A stretch of 64,000 bases of DNA from Nocardia cyriacigeorgica. GTDB lineage: Bacteria; Actinomycetota; Actinomycetes; Mycobacteriales; Mycobacteriaceae. The notes under the pieces are model-generated. The model did not search any database. It saw only the letters and a list, made by a program, of their open reading frames with translations, and was not told where the DNA came from. The stretch covers positions 1 to 64,000 of the forward strand of contig NZ_JAAGVC010000017.1 in the NCBI RefSeq assembly GCF_010858045.1. Reading direction: 5' to 3'. The position numbers and the translations under genes are program-made. Position 1 is the first letter of the stretch; every line of letters begins with the position of its first letter. Positions 22,627 through 30,603 of the stretch are shown one piece after another.

Positions 22627-24033
22627 ATGAGGTTGTCCGGCGTATCGGCCGTCGCGGTGGCGGTGGCGCTGCTGCTCGGGCTCGCGAGCCCAGCGGGCGC
22701 GCAGTCCGCCGGCGATCCGCTGGCCGGCGCACCAGGACTCGGCGATCCCTACTACCCGCTGGACGGCAACGGCGGCTACGACGTGCGCCATTACGAGGTC
22801 GGCATCGGCTATGAACCCGTCGCCAGGCAGCTCACCGGCTCCACGCGCATCGACGCCACCGCCACCCAGGCCCTCACCTCGTTCAACCTGGATTTCGCCG
22901 GGCCGCCGGTGCAGCGGGTGACGGTGAACAACATCCCCGCCGGTTTCGACCGCAACGGCGAACACGAACTGACCGTGCGTCCTTGGCTGCCGCTGCTGCC
23001 CGGATTGCCGTTCACGGTGACGGTCGATTACGCGGGGCAGGCAGCGGAGTCAGCGGGCTCGGGCTGGACCTTCGCCCCCAGCGGCGGCGCCTTCGTCGTC
23101 GGTGAACCGCATTCGGCCACCAGCTGGTACCCGCTCAACGACACTCCCCGCGACAAGGCCACCTTCACCCTGCACGCCACCGTGCCCGCCGAATGGGACG
23201 TGGTCTCCAACGGAATCCGGACCCGCGACGAGGTCCGCGCCGGCTCGCGCACGGTGAGCTGGGAGGCGCGCCAGCCGATCCTCGGCTACCTGACGACCAT
23301 CGCCATCGACAAGTTCACCTACCTCGAACAGCGCCGCGCCGACGGAACCCCGCTGCTGAGCGCCTTCGCTCCCGGCGCCGCGGGCAACCGCGAACACGAG
23401 CAGCGGCTGCCGGAGATCCTCGATTTCTCCGAATCCCTGTACGGCCCATATCCGTTCGATACATCCGGTGGCATCTACGTCGACGCGGAGCTGTCGTTCT
23501 CGCTGGAGACCCAGACCCGCCCGATCTACGCGCCGTGGACGGACCTGAACACCGTGGTGCACGAGATCGCGCACCAGTGGTGGGGCGATTCGGTCTCGGT
23601 GTACAGCTGGGCCGATATCTGTCTCAACGAATGCCTCGCCAGCTACACCGCCGACTATCTGTGGCCCGAGCGGATGGAAGGCGCCGACGTCGACGCGATG
23701 TACCGCGACACCGTGGCGCAGGCCTCGACGATGCCGCACTTCTGGGACATCCCGCTGCAAAACCCCGGTGCCGGAAACGAATTCACCTCCGTCTACTACC
23801 GGGGCCCGCTGTTTCTGCACGCGCTGCGCAAGCTCATCGGCGATGACGTCTTCTTCGCCGCGCTGCGCGAGTTCGCCACCGTCAAGGCTTACGGCAACGC
23901 CTCGATGCCCCAGTTCCGCGACTTCATCCAGTCCAAGTCCGCGACCAATCTGAGTGGTTTCTTCGCCGCGTGGCTCGATCAGGCCGCGCCGCCGCCGGAC
24001 GAGTACCTGTTCCCCGGCGACCTCAGGGCCTGA
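22627..24033 (+). CDS. secreted M1-family metallopeptidase
   Basis: A 468-residue zinc aminopeptidase-like protein. A signal peptide (about residues 1-26, ending SPAGAQS) is followed by the M1 N-terminal beta domain and the catalytic domain. Zinc site HEIAHQWWGDS lies at about residue 310, with the third ligand in CLNECLASY 18 residues further, where glycine and phenylalanine of the usual NEGFA are replaced. It lacks the long C-terminal helical domain of full-size M1 enzymes, as is common in actinomycetes. ATG 22627 gives a clean signal peptide; GTG 22615 is an alternative. Probably trims peptides outside the membrane. Confidence 0.85.
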   Translation: MRLSGVSAVAVAVALLLGLASPAGAQSAGDPLAGAPGLGDPYYPLDGNGGYDVRHYEVGIGYEPVARQLTGSTRIDATATQALTSFNLDFAGPPVQRVTVNNIPAGFDRNGEHELTVRPWLPLLPGLPFTVTVDYAGQAAESAGSGWTFAPSGGAFVVGEPHSATSWYPLNDTPRDKATFTLHATVPAEWDVVSNGIRTRDEVRAGSRTVSWEARQPILGYLTTIAIDKFTYLEQRRADGTPLLSAFAPGAAGNREHEQRLPEILDFSESLYGPYPFDTSGGIYVDAELSFSLETQTRPIYAPWTDLNTVVHEIAHQWWGDSVSVYSWADICLNECLASYTADYLWPERMEGADVDAMYRDTVAQASTMPHFWDIPLQNPGAGNEFTSVYYRGPLFLHALRKLIGDDVFFAALREFATVKAYGNASMPQFRDFIQSKSATNLSGFFAAWLDQAAPPPDEYLFPGDLRA

Positions 24034-24187
24034 GTGGCGCACACACGCCGCCATGTGACCAGAGTCACTGGCGGGCAGGAATATTGAGCTCAGGCGGGGT
24101 GATCGCAGCGGTCGCGGCGATCGGTCGGGCAGTCCATACTCTGTGGGCGTAACAACGCGCCGTCCGGCACCGACTCAGTGTTCGGAT

Positions 24188-24201
24188 TGGACGTACGTCC
24201 A
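24188..24201. promoter_or_regulatory. perfect 14-base palindrome
   Basis: TGGACGTACGTCCA is fully symmetric and lies about 30 bases before the start of a 28-codon membrane ORF and downstream of a TACTCT -10-like box (24137-24142). This looks like an operator in a transcribed leader or just downstream of a promoter. No local regulator is an obvious match. Confidence 0.4.
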
Positions 24202-24232
24202 TTACGTGGGCGGAATGTGGAAGGCACTACTG

Positions 24233-24319
24233 ATGAATTATTTCGGTTTCCAAATGCTCGGCCGACTGCTCCCGAGCATCCTCGCCCTGTCGATTCTCGG
24301 CTTCTCCAGCATCTACTGA
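24233..24319 (+). CDS. putative 28-residue membrane peptide
   Basis: ATG 24233 has GGAAGG eight bases upstream and opens a 28-codon frame starting MNYFGFQMLGRLLPSILAL and ending in a hydrophobic run SILGFSSIY before TGA. It would form a single membrane helix. The frame can be read from ATG 24215, but that codon lacks a spaced ribosome site. No family is recognised; the support is the ribosome site, hydrophobicity and isolated position between two genes with a promoter-like sequence. Confidence 0.45.
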   Translation: MNYFGFQMLGRLLPSILALSILGFSSIY

Positions 24320-24423
24320 CCTCGGTCTCCGTCGGCCGACCAGATGCGCCCGTCATGATCGTGCGGGTATCCTCACCCGCGCGTTCATGATCCAGTGAAC
24401 GCTTCGGTGAGAGAGGTTTTCAC

Positions 24424-24951
24424 GTGAAGTTCCCAGGAACGCGGCTGCTGGCGCGCATCATGCTCGCTTTCGTCGCAGCGGTCGCGCTGGCGGTCGCGGT
24501 GACCGGATGTTCGATGTTCGAGGATGCGGGCAAGTCCGACACGGCCAAATCCGAGGTCGGTGAGTGCATCAACGTCATCAGTAGTTCGGCGGTCGACTCC
24601 GAGACCGAGCCGGTGGATTGCTCATCGGACAAGGCCGTCTACAAGGTCGTCCAGACCTATGACACCAAGACCGAATGCGCCGAGGACTACACCTCCTACG
24701 AGGAGACCCTCAACGGCGGGACCACCGCGTTCCTGTGCCTTGCGCCCAATTTCAAGCAGGGTAGCTGCTACGCCGACAGCATGCTCTCCGGCTACAGCTT
24801 CGCCGATTGCGCCTCTCCCGAAGCCAGCTTCCGGGTGATTCAGCGCATCGACGGTCAGGTCGACGAACTGCTGTGCGGCGCCGATGCCAACAAGTTCATC
24901 ACGGTGGCCGATCCCAAGACCACCTTCTGCCTCGGCGACCCCAAAGCCTGA
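24424..24951 (+). CDS. LppU-like lipoprotein
   Basis: A 175-residue exported protein. The N-terminus has two basic residues, a hydrophobic core (MLAFVAAVALAVAV) and a lipobox AVTGC with the lipidated Cys at about residue 29. The mature part contains GECINVIS and a set of cysteines (including CAEDYTSYEE, CLAPNFKQGSC) that fit the LppU/SCO3897 family. Function unknown, probably cell-envelope. GTG start with GAGAGAGG upstream. Ends before a strong terminator. Confidence 0.8.
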   Translation: MKFPGTRLLARIMLAFVAAVALAVAVTGCSMFEDAGKSDTAKSEVGECINVISSSAVDSETEPVDCSSDKAVYKVVQTYDTKTECAEDYTSYEETLNGGTTAFLCLAPNFKQGSCYADSMLSGYSFADCASPEASFRVIQRIDGQVDELLCGADANKFITVADPKTTFCLGDPKA

Positions 24952-24969
24952 TCAGCGCCACTTCGAGCG

Positions 24970-24994
24970 GGGCCGTGCCATTCCGGCACGGCCC
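24970..24994. terminator. terminator after the LppU-like gene
   Basis: GGGCCGTGCC and GGCACGGCCC pair perfectly around ATTCC and are followed by TTGCTGTTT. It separates the LppU-like gene from the convergent gene at 25091. Confidence 0.75.
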
Positions 24995-25090
24995 TTGCTG
25001 TTTCGGTGGGACCACGAACCGATCCGTTTCAGCGAAGCTCGCGTTGCGTCTACCTGGCCCGAGCCAGCAGGACGGACTGGACCGCCCCGT

Positions 25091-27376
25091 CTAATCGAGC
25101 AGCGCGACCGACGCGATCCGGTGCAGCGTGAAGTGCCGGACCGCGCCGGTGACCGGATCCACCGCGTCGAGCTGACCGTTACCGATCCGCACCGGCTCGA
25201 CCACCCGCTGAATGGCGGTACCCGCGGCGTCGACGTAACCGATGTTCACCGCCCGGCGCCCGCGCGCGGCCAGTTGCAGCAGGGCCAGCGTGGCGGCGGT
25301 GCCGGTGCGGGTGCCGTCGGGGCGCACCGACTGCGTCGACCGGGCCGCGGCCGCCCGCTCACCGGCGCGCAGTTCCCGCACCAGCAGTTCCAGTTGTTCG
25401 GTGCTCGGCGGCACCGGCCGATATGCCTGCCGCGCATGGGGGCGCACCGCGATGCGCGCGCCGCGCCGCCGCAGATCCACGATCATGCCCGCCGAATCCT
25501 CCCCGGCCGGTGCGAAACCCGCGGCCCGCAATCGGTCCAGCAGTTCGCCCAGCGGGGCCTGCGAGATGGCGACCGTCGGGGCGATCGCGCGCAAGGCGAG
25601 CTCGGCGGCCACCGGCGCGTTCAGCACCTGGGTCAGCAGCGCCGGATCATCGCTGCGCACGAACGACTGCGCCATGCCGGCCCGCAGCTGACCGTGGCGC
25701 CGCGCCACATCGTCGATCAGGTAGGTCAGCGCCTGCGGGATCGGGGTGCGCGAGTGCCTGCTGAACAGCCCGTGTAGTTCGGCGGCGGTGAGCCCGGCGT
25801 CGAGCGCCCGCCGCACCGAGGTCTCTCCGATCCGGTACACGGTGGCCGCGCCCGCTGATTCGACATCGGCGACCAGCGCGATCCGGCTCTGCAGATCCGC
25901 CGTGAGCGGACCGGGTGCGATCACCGTCAGATCCGCTTGCACCAGGACGTGATCCACCGGATCCGGCAGCGCCTGCTCCATCGCCGCTTCCGCCGCACCG
26001 GCACTGTCGGGCTGCTCAGACAGCAGCGCCCGTCCGGGGTCGCTCAGCGCGCCACGACCGATGATCCCGAGCGCCGCCGCCTCCCCGAAGGTGCGCTCGA
26101 CCGCTTCGAGCCGGAAATGCCTGCGCCAGCGCGGTGCCCGCCAGGCCAGCAGGCGCGCGGCGCCGGACGGTTCCAGTGCGGTGCCCGCGGGCAGCTCCGC
26201 CAGCACCTCGAGCATCGCGCGCCGGTCGCGGATCGCGTGCGGGGTGCGCAGTTCATGGGCCAGAGCGGCCAGCGGTTTGTCGTTGGCATCGCGCATGCCG
26301 ATCATCCACGGCACCCGATCCGATTCCAGCCAGGCCTGTGCCAGCGTCACCCAGCGCCGGGCCGGTGGCGCTTCCAGCCAGGAGTCGGCGGCGGGGGTGG
26401 GGGCCCAGAAATCGTCGGTGCTCTCGATATCCGGCGGCGGATCCGGCAGTCCGCGGTCGATCAGCTTGGCGGCCGCCAGCAGTTCGATCAGCAGGCCGGT
26501 GCGCTGTTCGTCGGTGCCGGTGTGCTTGGCGATCCGGCGGGTCTCGCGCACCCCGAGACCGCCCGCGCGCAGGGCGGGTGCCGGTGCCTGGCCGAGGACC
26601 TCGAGCACGCTCGCGCAGTGGCGCAGCAGTTCACCGACCTCACCGGCGGACACCGCGTTCACCTCATCCGGCGCATGGGCGGTGGTGGCAGGCGCCGGCG
26701 GGGTGAGCGCGTGCGGATCGGTGACGGGCTCGCCGCGCAACACCTGGGCGACGGTGAGCGGCAGTTCGACGGTCTCCGCATCCAGTGGGCGCAGCAGTCG
26801 CCGGCTCAGCAACTGCTGCACCGGACGGTCGGGCGGGGTGCCGGGGGCGGCGTCCTTGGTGCGCCCGCGCGGACCGGTGGCGGCCAACTTGCCCAGCAAA
26901 GCCCGTTCGGCGGGGGAGATCTCGGCCAGCGCGGCAGTGACCTCCGGTTCGGTCAGCGCGTCCGGCAGTTCGGTGGTGCTGCCCATCGGCCACGGAAGCG
27001 CCTCCGCCGCGGCGGGAACCACGCGCAGGGCATCACCGTCGGACCAGATCAGGGCCCGCTCGGTGAGCCGCCGCAACGCCGCGTCGACCGGTGCGGCCTT
27101 CACCCGGTCGCGCAGCAGCTTCTTCAATTCGCGACGGGTCAACGGCGGCTGCGCCGAGGCGGCCCGCACGGCCAGGGTCTCGATGATGGCGAACTCGAGG
27201 GTGTCGAGCTCGTCGGCGGCGCGCAGCACCGAGGCCCGCTGTTCGGCGCGGGCGGCGAGCACCGTCATCGAGGAGGGCAGCGGCACCGCCAGATCGGGCC
27301 GCAGCTCGAGCAGCGACACCAGCTCGGCATCGCTGCGGGCGCCGAGCCAGTCGGCCAGAGAGTCGGTACCGGTCAT
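25091..27376 (-). CDS. helicase-associated protein with WYL-like C-terminus
   Basis: A 761-residue protein of the XPB-partner family (mycobacterial Rv0862c type). N-terminal winged-helix-like segments (MTGTDSLADWLGARSDAELV, LTRRELKKLLRDRV) are followed by a long Ala/Leu/Arg-rich helical region and a helicase-C3-like part (VLVQADLTVIAPGPL, about 508). The last 60 residues (VNIGYVDAAGTAIQRVVEPV) resemble a WYL domain. It probably works with the XPB helicase at 19520. ATG 27376 chosen: TAGGCT lies seven bases upstream (leaderless) and the family begins here, although the frame is open further. No signal for export. Confidence 0.82.
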   Translation of the reverse strand: MTGTDSLADWLGARSDAELVSLLELRPDLAVPLPSSMTVLAARAEQRASVLRAADELDTLEFAIIETLAVRAASAQPPLTRRELKKLLRDRVKAAPVDAALRRLTERALIWSDGDALRVVPAAAEALPWPMGSTTELPDALTEPEVTAALAEISPAERALLGKLAATGPRGRTKDAAPGTPPDRPVQQLLSRRLLRPLDAETVELPLTVAQVLRGEPVTDPHALTPPAPATTAHAPDEVNAVSAGEVGELLRHCASVLEVLGQAPAPALRAGGLGVRETRRIAKHTGTDEQRTGLLIELLAAAKLIDRGLPDPPPDIESTDDFWAPTPAADSWLEAPPARRWVTLAQAWLESDRVPWMIGMRDANDKPLAALAHELRTPHAIRDRRAMLEVLAELPAGTALEPSGAARLLAWRAPRWRRHFRLEAVERTFGEAAALGIIGRGALSDPGRALLSEQPDSAGAAEAAMEQALPDPVDHVLVQADLTVIAPGPLTADLQSRIALVADVESAGAATVYRIGETSVRRALDAGLTAAELHGLFSRHSRTPIPQALTYLIDDVARRHGQLRAGMAQSFVRSDDPALLTQVLNAPVAAELALRAIAPTVAISQAPLGELLDRLRAAGFAPAGEDSAGMIVDLRRRGARIAVRPHARQAYRPVPPSTEQLELLVRELRAGERAAAARSTQSVRPDGTRTGTAATLALLQLAARGRRAVNIGYVDAAGTAIQRVVEPVRIGNGQLDAVDPVTGAVRHFTLHRIASVALLD

Positions 27377-27686
27377 CGGATTCAGCCTACGATGCGCTGC
27401 CGGATGCCGCCGGAGCAGGAGCGGTGCAGTCGGCCATGCAGCTGTGCGGTCCGTATGTGTCCGCCCGCACTCCTGCCCGGGCGGGTGCCGCATCACTGCC
27501 GGGCGGGTGTCGGTGTCTTGGGGGGTGGATGCCGTTGTTTTGCGGGCGGGGTCGTGTCTTGTGGGCAAGTGCCGTTGTCTCGCGGGTGTCGCTGCCTCGT
27601 CCCGACAAGGCGGGTGAGCGCCCGACGTGTCCGGTTCCACGCCGACCATGTGCCGGCTCGCGGCGGTCACATGCCAGAATGGGCGC
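27377..27686. other. 310-base divergent spacer with imperfect tandem repeat
   Basis: Between two divergent leaderless genes. It holds an imperfect repeat of about 40 bases at 27505-27610: GTGTCTTG recurs 41 bases apart and TGCCGTTGT 40 bases apart. Otherwise no gene, hairpin or known site is seen. Confidence 0.5.
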
Positions 27687-27875
27687 GTGGTGAACAAATC
27701 GAAGAAGCCTTATGTCGACAACGGCTGGCCGCAGGTGGCCGACGGTGAGCATGCGGTGACCGAGCTGTCGTCCTCGCGCTCCGGCAACCTGTCCCCGTTC
27801 GGCGAGGACACCGAATTCCCGGTGGCCGCCGACAAGCTGCCGTACGTCCACCCGCACACCGTTATCAACCGCTGA
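27687..27875 (+). CDS. small conserved actinobacterial protein (Rv0863 type)
   Basis: A 62-residue soluble protein beginning VVNKSKKPYVDNGWPQVADG and ending KLPYVHPHTVINR. The sequence is strongly conserved as I recall among mycobacteria and nocardiae, always next to the helicase-associated gene, but no function is known. GTG 27687 (or the next codon, also GTG) follows CAGAAT by six bases, so it is predicted leaderless. Divergent from the helicase partner. Confidence 0.7.
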   Translation: MVNKSKKPYVDNGWPQVADGEHAVTELSSSRSGNLSPFGEDTEFPVAADKLPYVHPHTVINR

Positions 27876-28074
27876 GCCGCGCGCCCGCGTCCGGCGACGG
27901 ATCGTGGGCGCCGCTCCGGTCGTAGTTCATCGCATCCGGCGATGCCCCTCGCTCCACTGGCGCTGACGCATGCCCGCGTATCGGTGCCGGTGTGTAGCTG
28001 AGCCGGAATACGATTCGCGGCCGCATCCTCGGAACCTACCCCGCCGCACGGGAAACGGCCGAGGCCCCGAAACA

Positions 28075-28118
28075 ACGACTGTGGCCCCGCATCCGATCGG
28101 ATGCGGGGCCACAGTCGT
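28075..28118. terminator. 44-base perfect palindrome, bidirectional terminator
   Basis: ACGACTGTGGCCCCGCATCC and its exact reverse complement meet with only GATC-type bases at the centre. It lies 12 bases after the rpf stop and faces a convergent small gene. No T-tract, so it is a U-less terminator by shape. Confidence 0.7.
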
Positions 28119-28129
28119 AGAGACTCGGG

Positions 28130-28966
<837 letters not shown>

Positions 28967-29098
28967 TCACCATTTGGTAACCGGCGTGTACGCGGGGGTC
29001 TCGGACCGGTCTCGAGCGGGCATAGACCCCTCTGTGCAGCTAGGCGCGTTGCGCGGTGGGGGCGGCGGGTGCAAGAACGTTCCGTTATCTGGCCGTTA

Positions 29099-29114
29099 TG
29101 TGATGAGGATCACA
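29099..29114 (-). promoter_or_regulatory. CRP/GlxR-type site upstream of rpf
   Basis: TGTGATGAGGATCACA is a perfect match to the TGTGA-N6-TCACA consensus bound by cAMP-responsive regulators (GlxR in corynebacteria, CRP in mycobacteria). It lies 330 bases before the rpf start, upstream of the riboswitch, and no other gene starts nearby. M. tuberculosis rpfA is a known CRP target. Confidence 0.75.
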
Positions 29115-29155
29115 GTCCGGATTGGGTAACGATTGCCCTGGGTAACTAGTTGATG

Positions 29156-29398
29156 TCACCTGGCTCGTCGTCCGGAGCGCAGAGTGAACACCAGCGCCAG
29201 GACGAAGCCGATCGGCGTGAGCATCGCCAGCAGATACAGCCACAGCCCCGGCGCCGAGTCGCTGAGGATGTGCGTCAGGAAAATGGCGACGATCGCCAGT
29301 AGGCCGATCGTGAAGACACCGAGCGCGAGCTGGAGCAACCAGTCACCACGCCGGCGCGGCGCACGGCCCGGCGGCGGCTGCGAGGGAGTGTTCGTCAC
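29156..29398 (-). CDS. small two-helix membrane protein (Rv0870c-like)
   Basis: An 80-residue membrane protein. A basic, proline-rich N-terminus ([19 protein letters not shown]) precedes two hydrophobic segments, [20 protein letters not shown] and [20 protein letters not shown], and an RSGRRAR tail, so both ends are probably cytoplasmic. Conserved beside cspB in mycobacteria; function unknown. GTG start six bases after TACGGT, so predicted leaderless. Confidence 0.75.
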   Translation of the reverse strand: MTNTPSQPPPGRAPRRRGDWLLQLALGVFTIGLLAIVAIFLTHILSDSAPGLWLYLLAMLTPIGFVLALVFTLRSGRRAR

Positions 29399-29442
29399 CG
29401 CTGCACCGTAAAACTGATGTGCTTACGCGGAGGGCACCGGGG

Positions 29443-29448
29443 TAGACT
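29443..29448 (+). promoter_or_regulatory. -10 box of the cspB transcript
   Basis: TAGACT ends eight bases before ATG 29457 and about 150 bases before the CspB start, giving either a long leader or a leaderless upstream ORF. Confidence 0.5.
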
Positions 29449-29456
29449 CGACGGCA

Positions 29457-29594
29457 ATGCGCGTCCTGCATACCTGTGGGGCGCGTTCTTTCGCACAAGG
29501 GCAAGACCTGATCGCGGCGCCGCCGCGCGGGTGCTTCGAAGATGGAAATGTGCCCGGGCCGCAAGGGTCCGGGTTTCGAATGATGAACGGGTGA
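29457..29594 (+). CDS. possible 45-codon upstream ORF in the cspB leader
   Basis: Opens with [15 protein letters not shown] eight bases after the -10 box TAGACT and closes with TGA at 29592-29594, five bases before the GTG of cspB. If translated, terminating ribosomes could restart at cspB. A hairpin CCCGGGCC/GGTCCGGG (29553-29573) lies inside it. Codon use is only moderately convincing, so the ORF may simply be a structured 5' leader. Confidence 0.35.
   Translation: MRVLHTCGARSFAQGQDLIAAPPRGCFEDGNVPGPQGSGFRMMNG
29553..29573 (+). other. hairpin in the cspB leader
   Basis: CCCGGGCC and GGTCCGGG pair over eight positions (one G-U) around GCAAG and are followed by TTTCG, a weak terminator-like shape 27 bases before the cspB start. 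It may modulate cspB expression. Confidence 0.45.
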
Positions 29595-29599
29595 GCGCA

Positions 29600-30019
29600 G
29601 TGCCGACCGGCAGGGTGAAGTGGTACGACGTCGAAAAGGGCTTCGGCTTCCTTTCCCAGGACGAGGGTGAGGACGTCTACGTCCGCTCTTCCGCGCTGCC
29701 CCAAGGCATCGAGACCCTCAAACCGGGGCAGCGCGTGGAGTTCGGGATGGCCGCGGGCCGTCGTGGGCCGCAGGCGCTGAGCCTCAAGTTGCTCGAGGCT
29801 CCGCCGTCGGTGCGTCAGGGTCAGGAGCGGGCCGCCCGCAAGGAGCCCGCCGCGCGCAGGCATTCCCCCGATGAGCTGCACGGCATGGTCGAGGACATGA
29901 TCACCTTGCTCGAGGCCAAGGTGCAGCCCGATCTGCGCAAGGGCAAGTACCCCGATCGCAAGACCGCGCAGCGGATCTCCGAGGTCGTCCGGGCCGTCGC
30001 CCGCGAACTCGATCACTGA
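29600..30019 (+). CDS. cspB: cold-shock domain protein with C-terminal extension (CspB type)
   Basis: A 139-residue protein. Residues 1-65 are a cold-shock RNA/ssDNA-binding domain ([29 protein letters not shown]) and the rest a charged extension containing [20 protein letters not shown], as in mycobacterial Rv0871. GTG 29600 is chosen because the domain starts here; GTG 29591 adds three residues. Upstream lie a leader with a possible uORF and a hairpin; downstream a terminator at 30044-30076. Confidence 0.85.
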   Translation: MPTGRVKWYDVEKGFGFLSQDEGEDVYVRSSALPQGIETLKPGQRVEFGMAAGRRGPQALSLKLLEAPPSVRQGQERAARKEPAARRHSPDELHGMVEDMITLLEAKVQPDLRKGKYPDRKTAQRISEVVRAVARELDH

Positions 30020-30043
30020 GCGGCGTAGTCCGGGCGAACGCGA

Positions 30044-30076
30044 ACGGTCGCGGGCATCCTCGATGCTCGCGACCGT
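30044..30076. terminator. terminator after cspB
   Basis: ACGGTCGCGGGCATC and GATGCTCGCGACCGT form a 15-base stem (one G-T) with loop CTC, between convergent genes. Confidence 0.75.
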
Positions 30077-30093
30077 ACTGCTGTTCGGGGTGT

Positions 30094-30603
30094 TTACTCG
30101 GCGGTCCTGATCGACCATGCCGCATGCGGCACGTAGAACTCGGCGCCGGTCTCGTCGCGCGCGAGGATCGGCAGCTGCATCTCCACCCCGACCAGGCGTA
30201 GGTCCGGTTCGGGCTGCGACTCGACGGTGATCGCGCGCACTCCGTCGGGGAACTCGGTGTGCCTGCGCACCTTGGCGATCTCCTCGCCCGAGGGCAGCGC
30301 GTACACCTGCTGGATCAGCCAGGGCGCATCGGCGATCTCGTTGGGCAGCGACAGTTGCAGGGGATAGCCCGGCGGCACGTCGAGGCTCACGGTCTCGCCG
30401 TAGCGGCAGTGCTCCATCCGCACCGTGCAGTACATGAACGGCGGCACGGTGACCGTGCGGCCGTGCGCGTACGCGGTGATCTCCGGGTCGTGCTCGTCGG
30501 CGTTACGTACGAGCACCGTCAGCACACCGACGAAGGCGGCGGACAGCACGAGTACACCGACGGTGAACAGCGCGACGATGGTGCGGGCGTTGGGTTTGCT
30601 CAC
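30094..30603 (-). CDS. DUF2771 membrane-anchored protein
   Basis: A 169-residue protein with one N-terminal membrane segment (IVALFTVGVLVLSAAFVGVL) and an extracytoplasmic domain with a cysteine pair (CTVRMEHC). I recognise the DUF2771 family (mycobacterial Rv0875c). Function unknown. Its GTG start overlaps the stop of the upstream MFS gene (GTGA), so the two are translationally coupled. Confidence 0.78.
   Translation of the reverse strand: MSKPNARTIVALFTVGVLVLSAAFVGVLTVLVRNADEHDPEITAYAHGRTVTVPPFMYCTVRMEHCRYGETVSLDVPPGYPLQLSLPNEIADAPWLIQQVYALPSGEEIAKVRRHTEFPDGVRAITVESQPEPDLRLVGVEMQLPILARDETGAEFYVPHAAWSIRTAE

Noticed and set aside
25937-27748. 603-codon plus-strand frame opposite the helicase-associated gene
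   Set aside because: Same GC-bias shadow; product is Gly/Arg/His-rich without motifs.
29124-29146. Two GGGTAAC copies 16 bases apart near the rpf CRP site, like an MtrA direct repeat
   Set aside because: Spacing does not fit the motif as I remember it; seven-base matches are easily chance.
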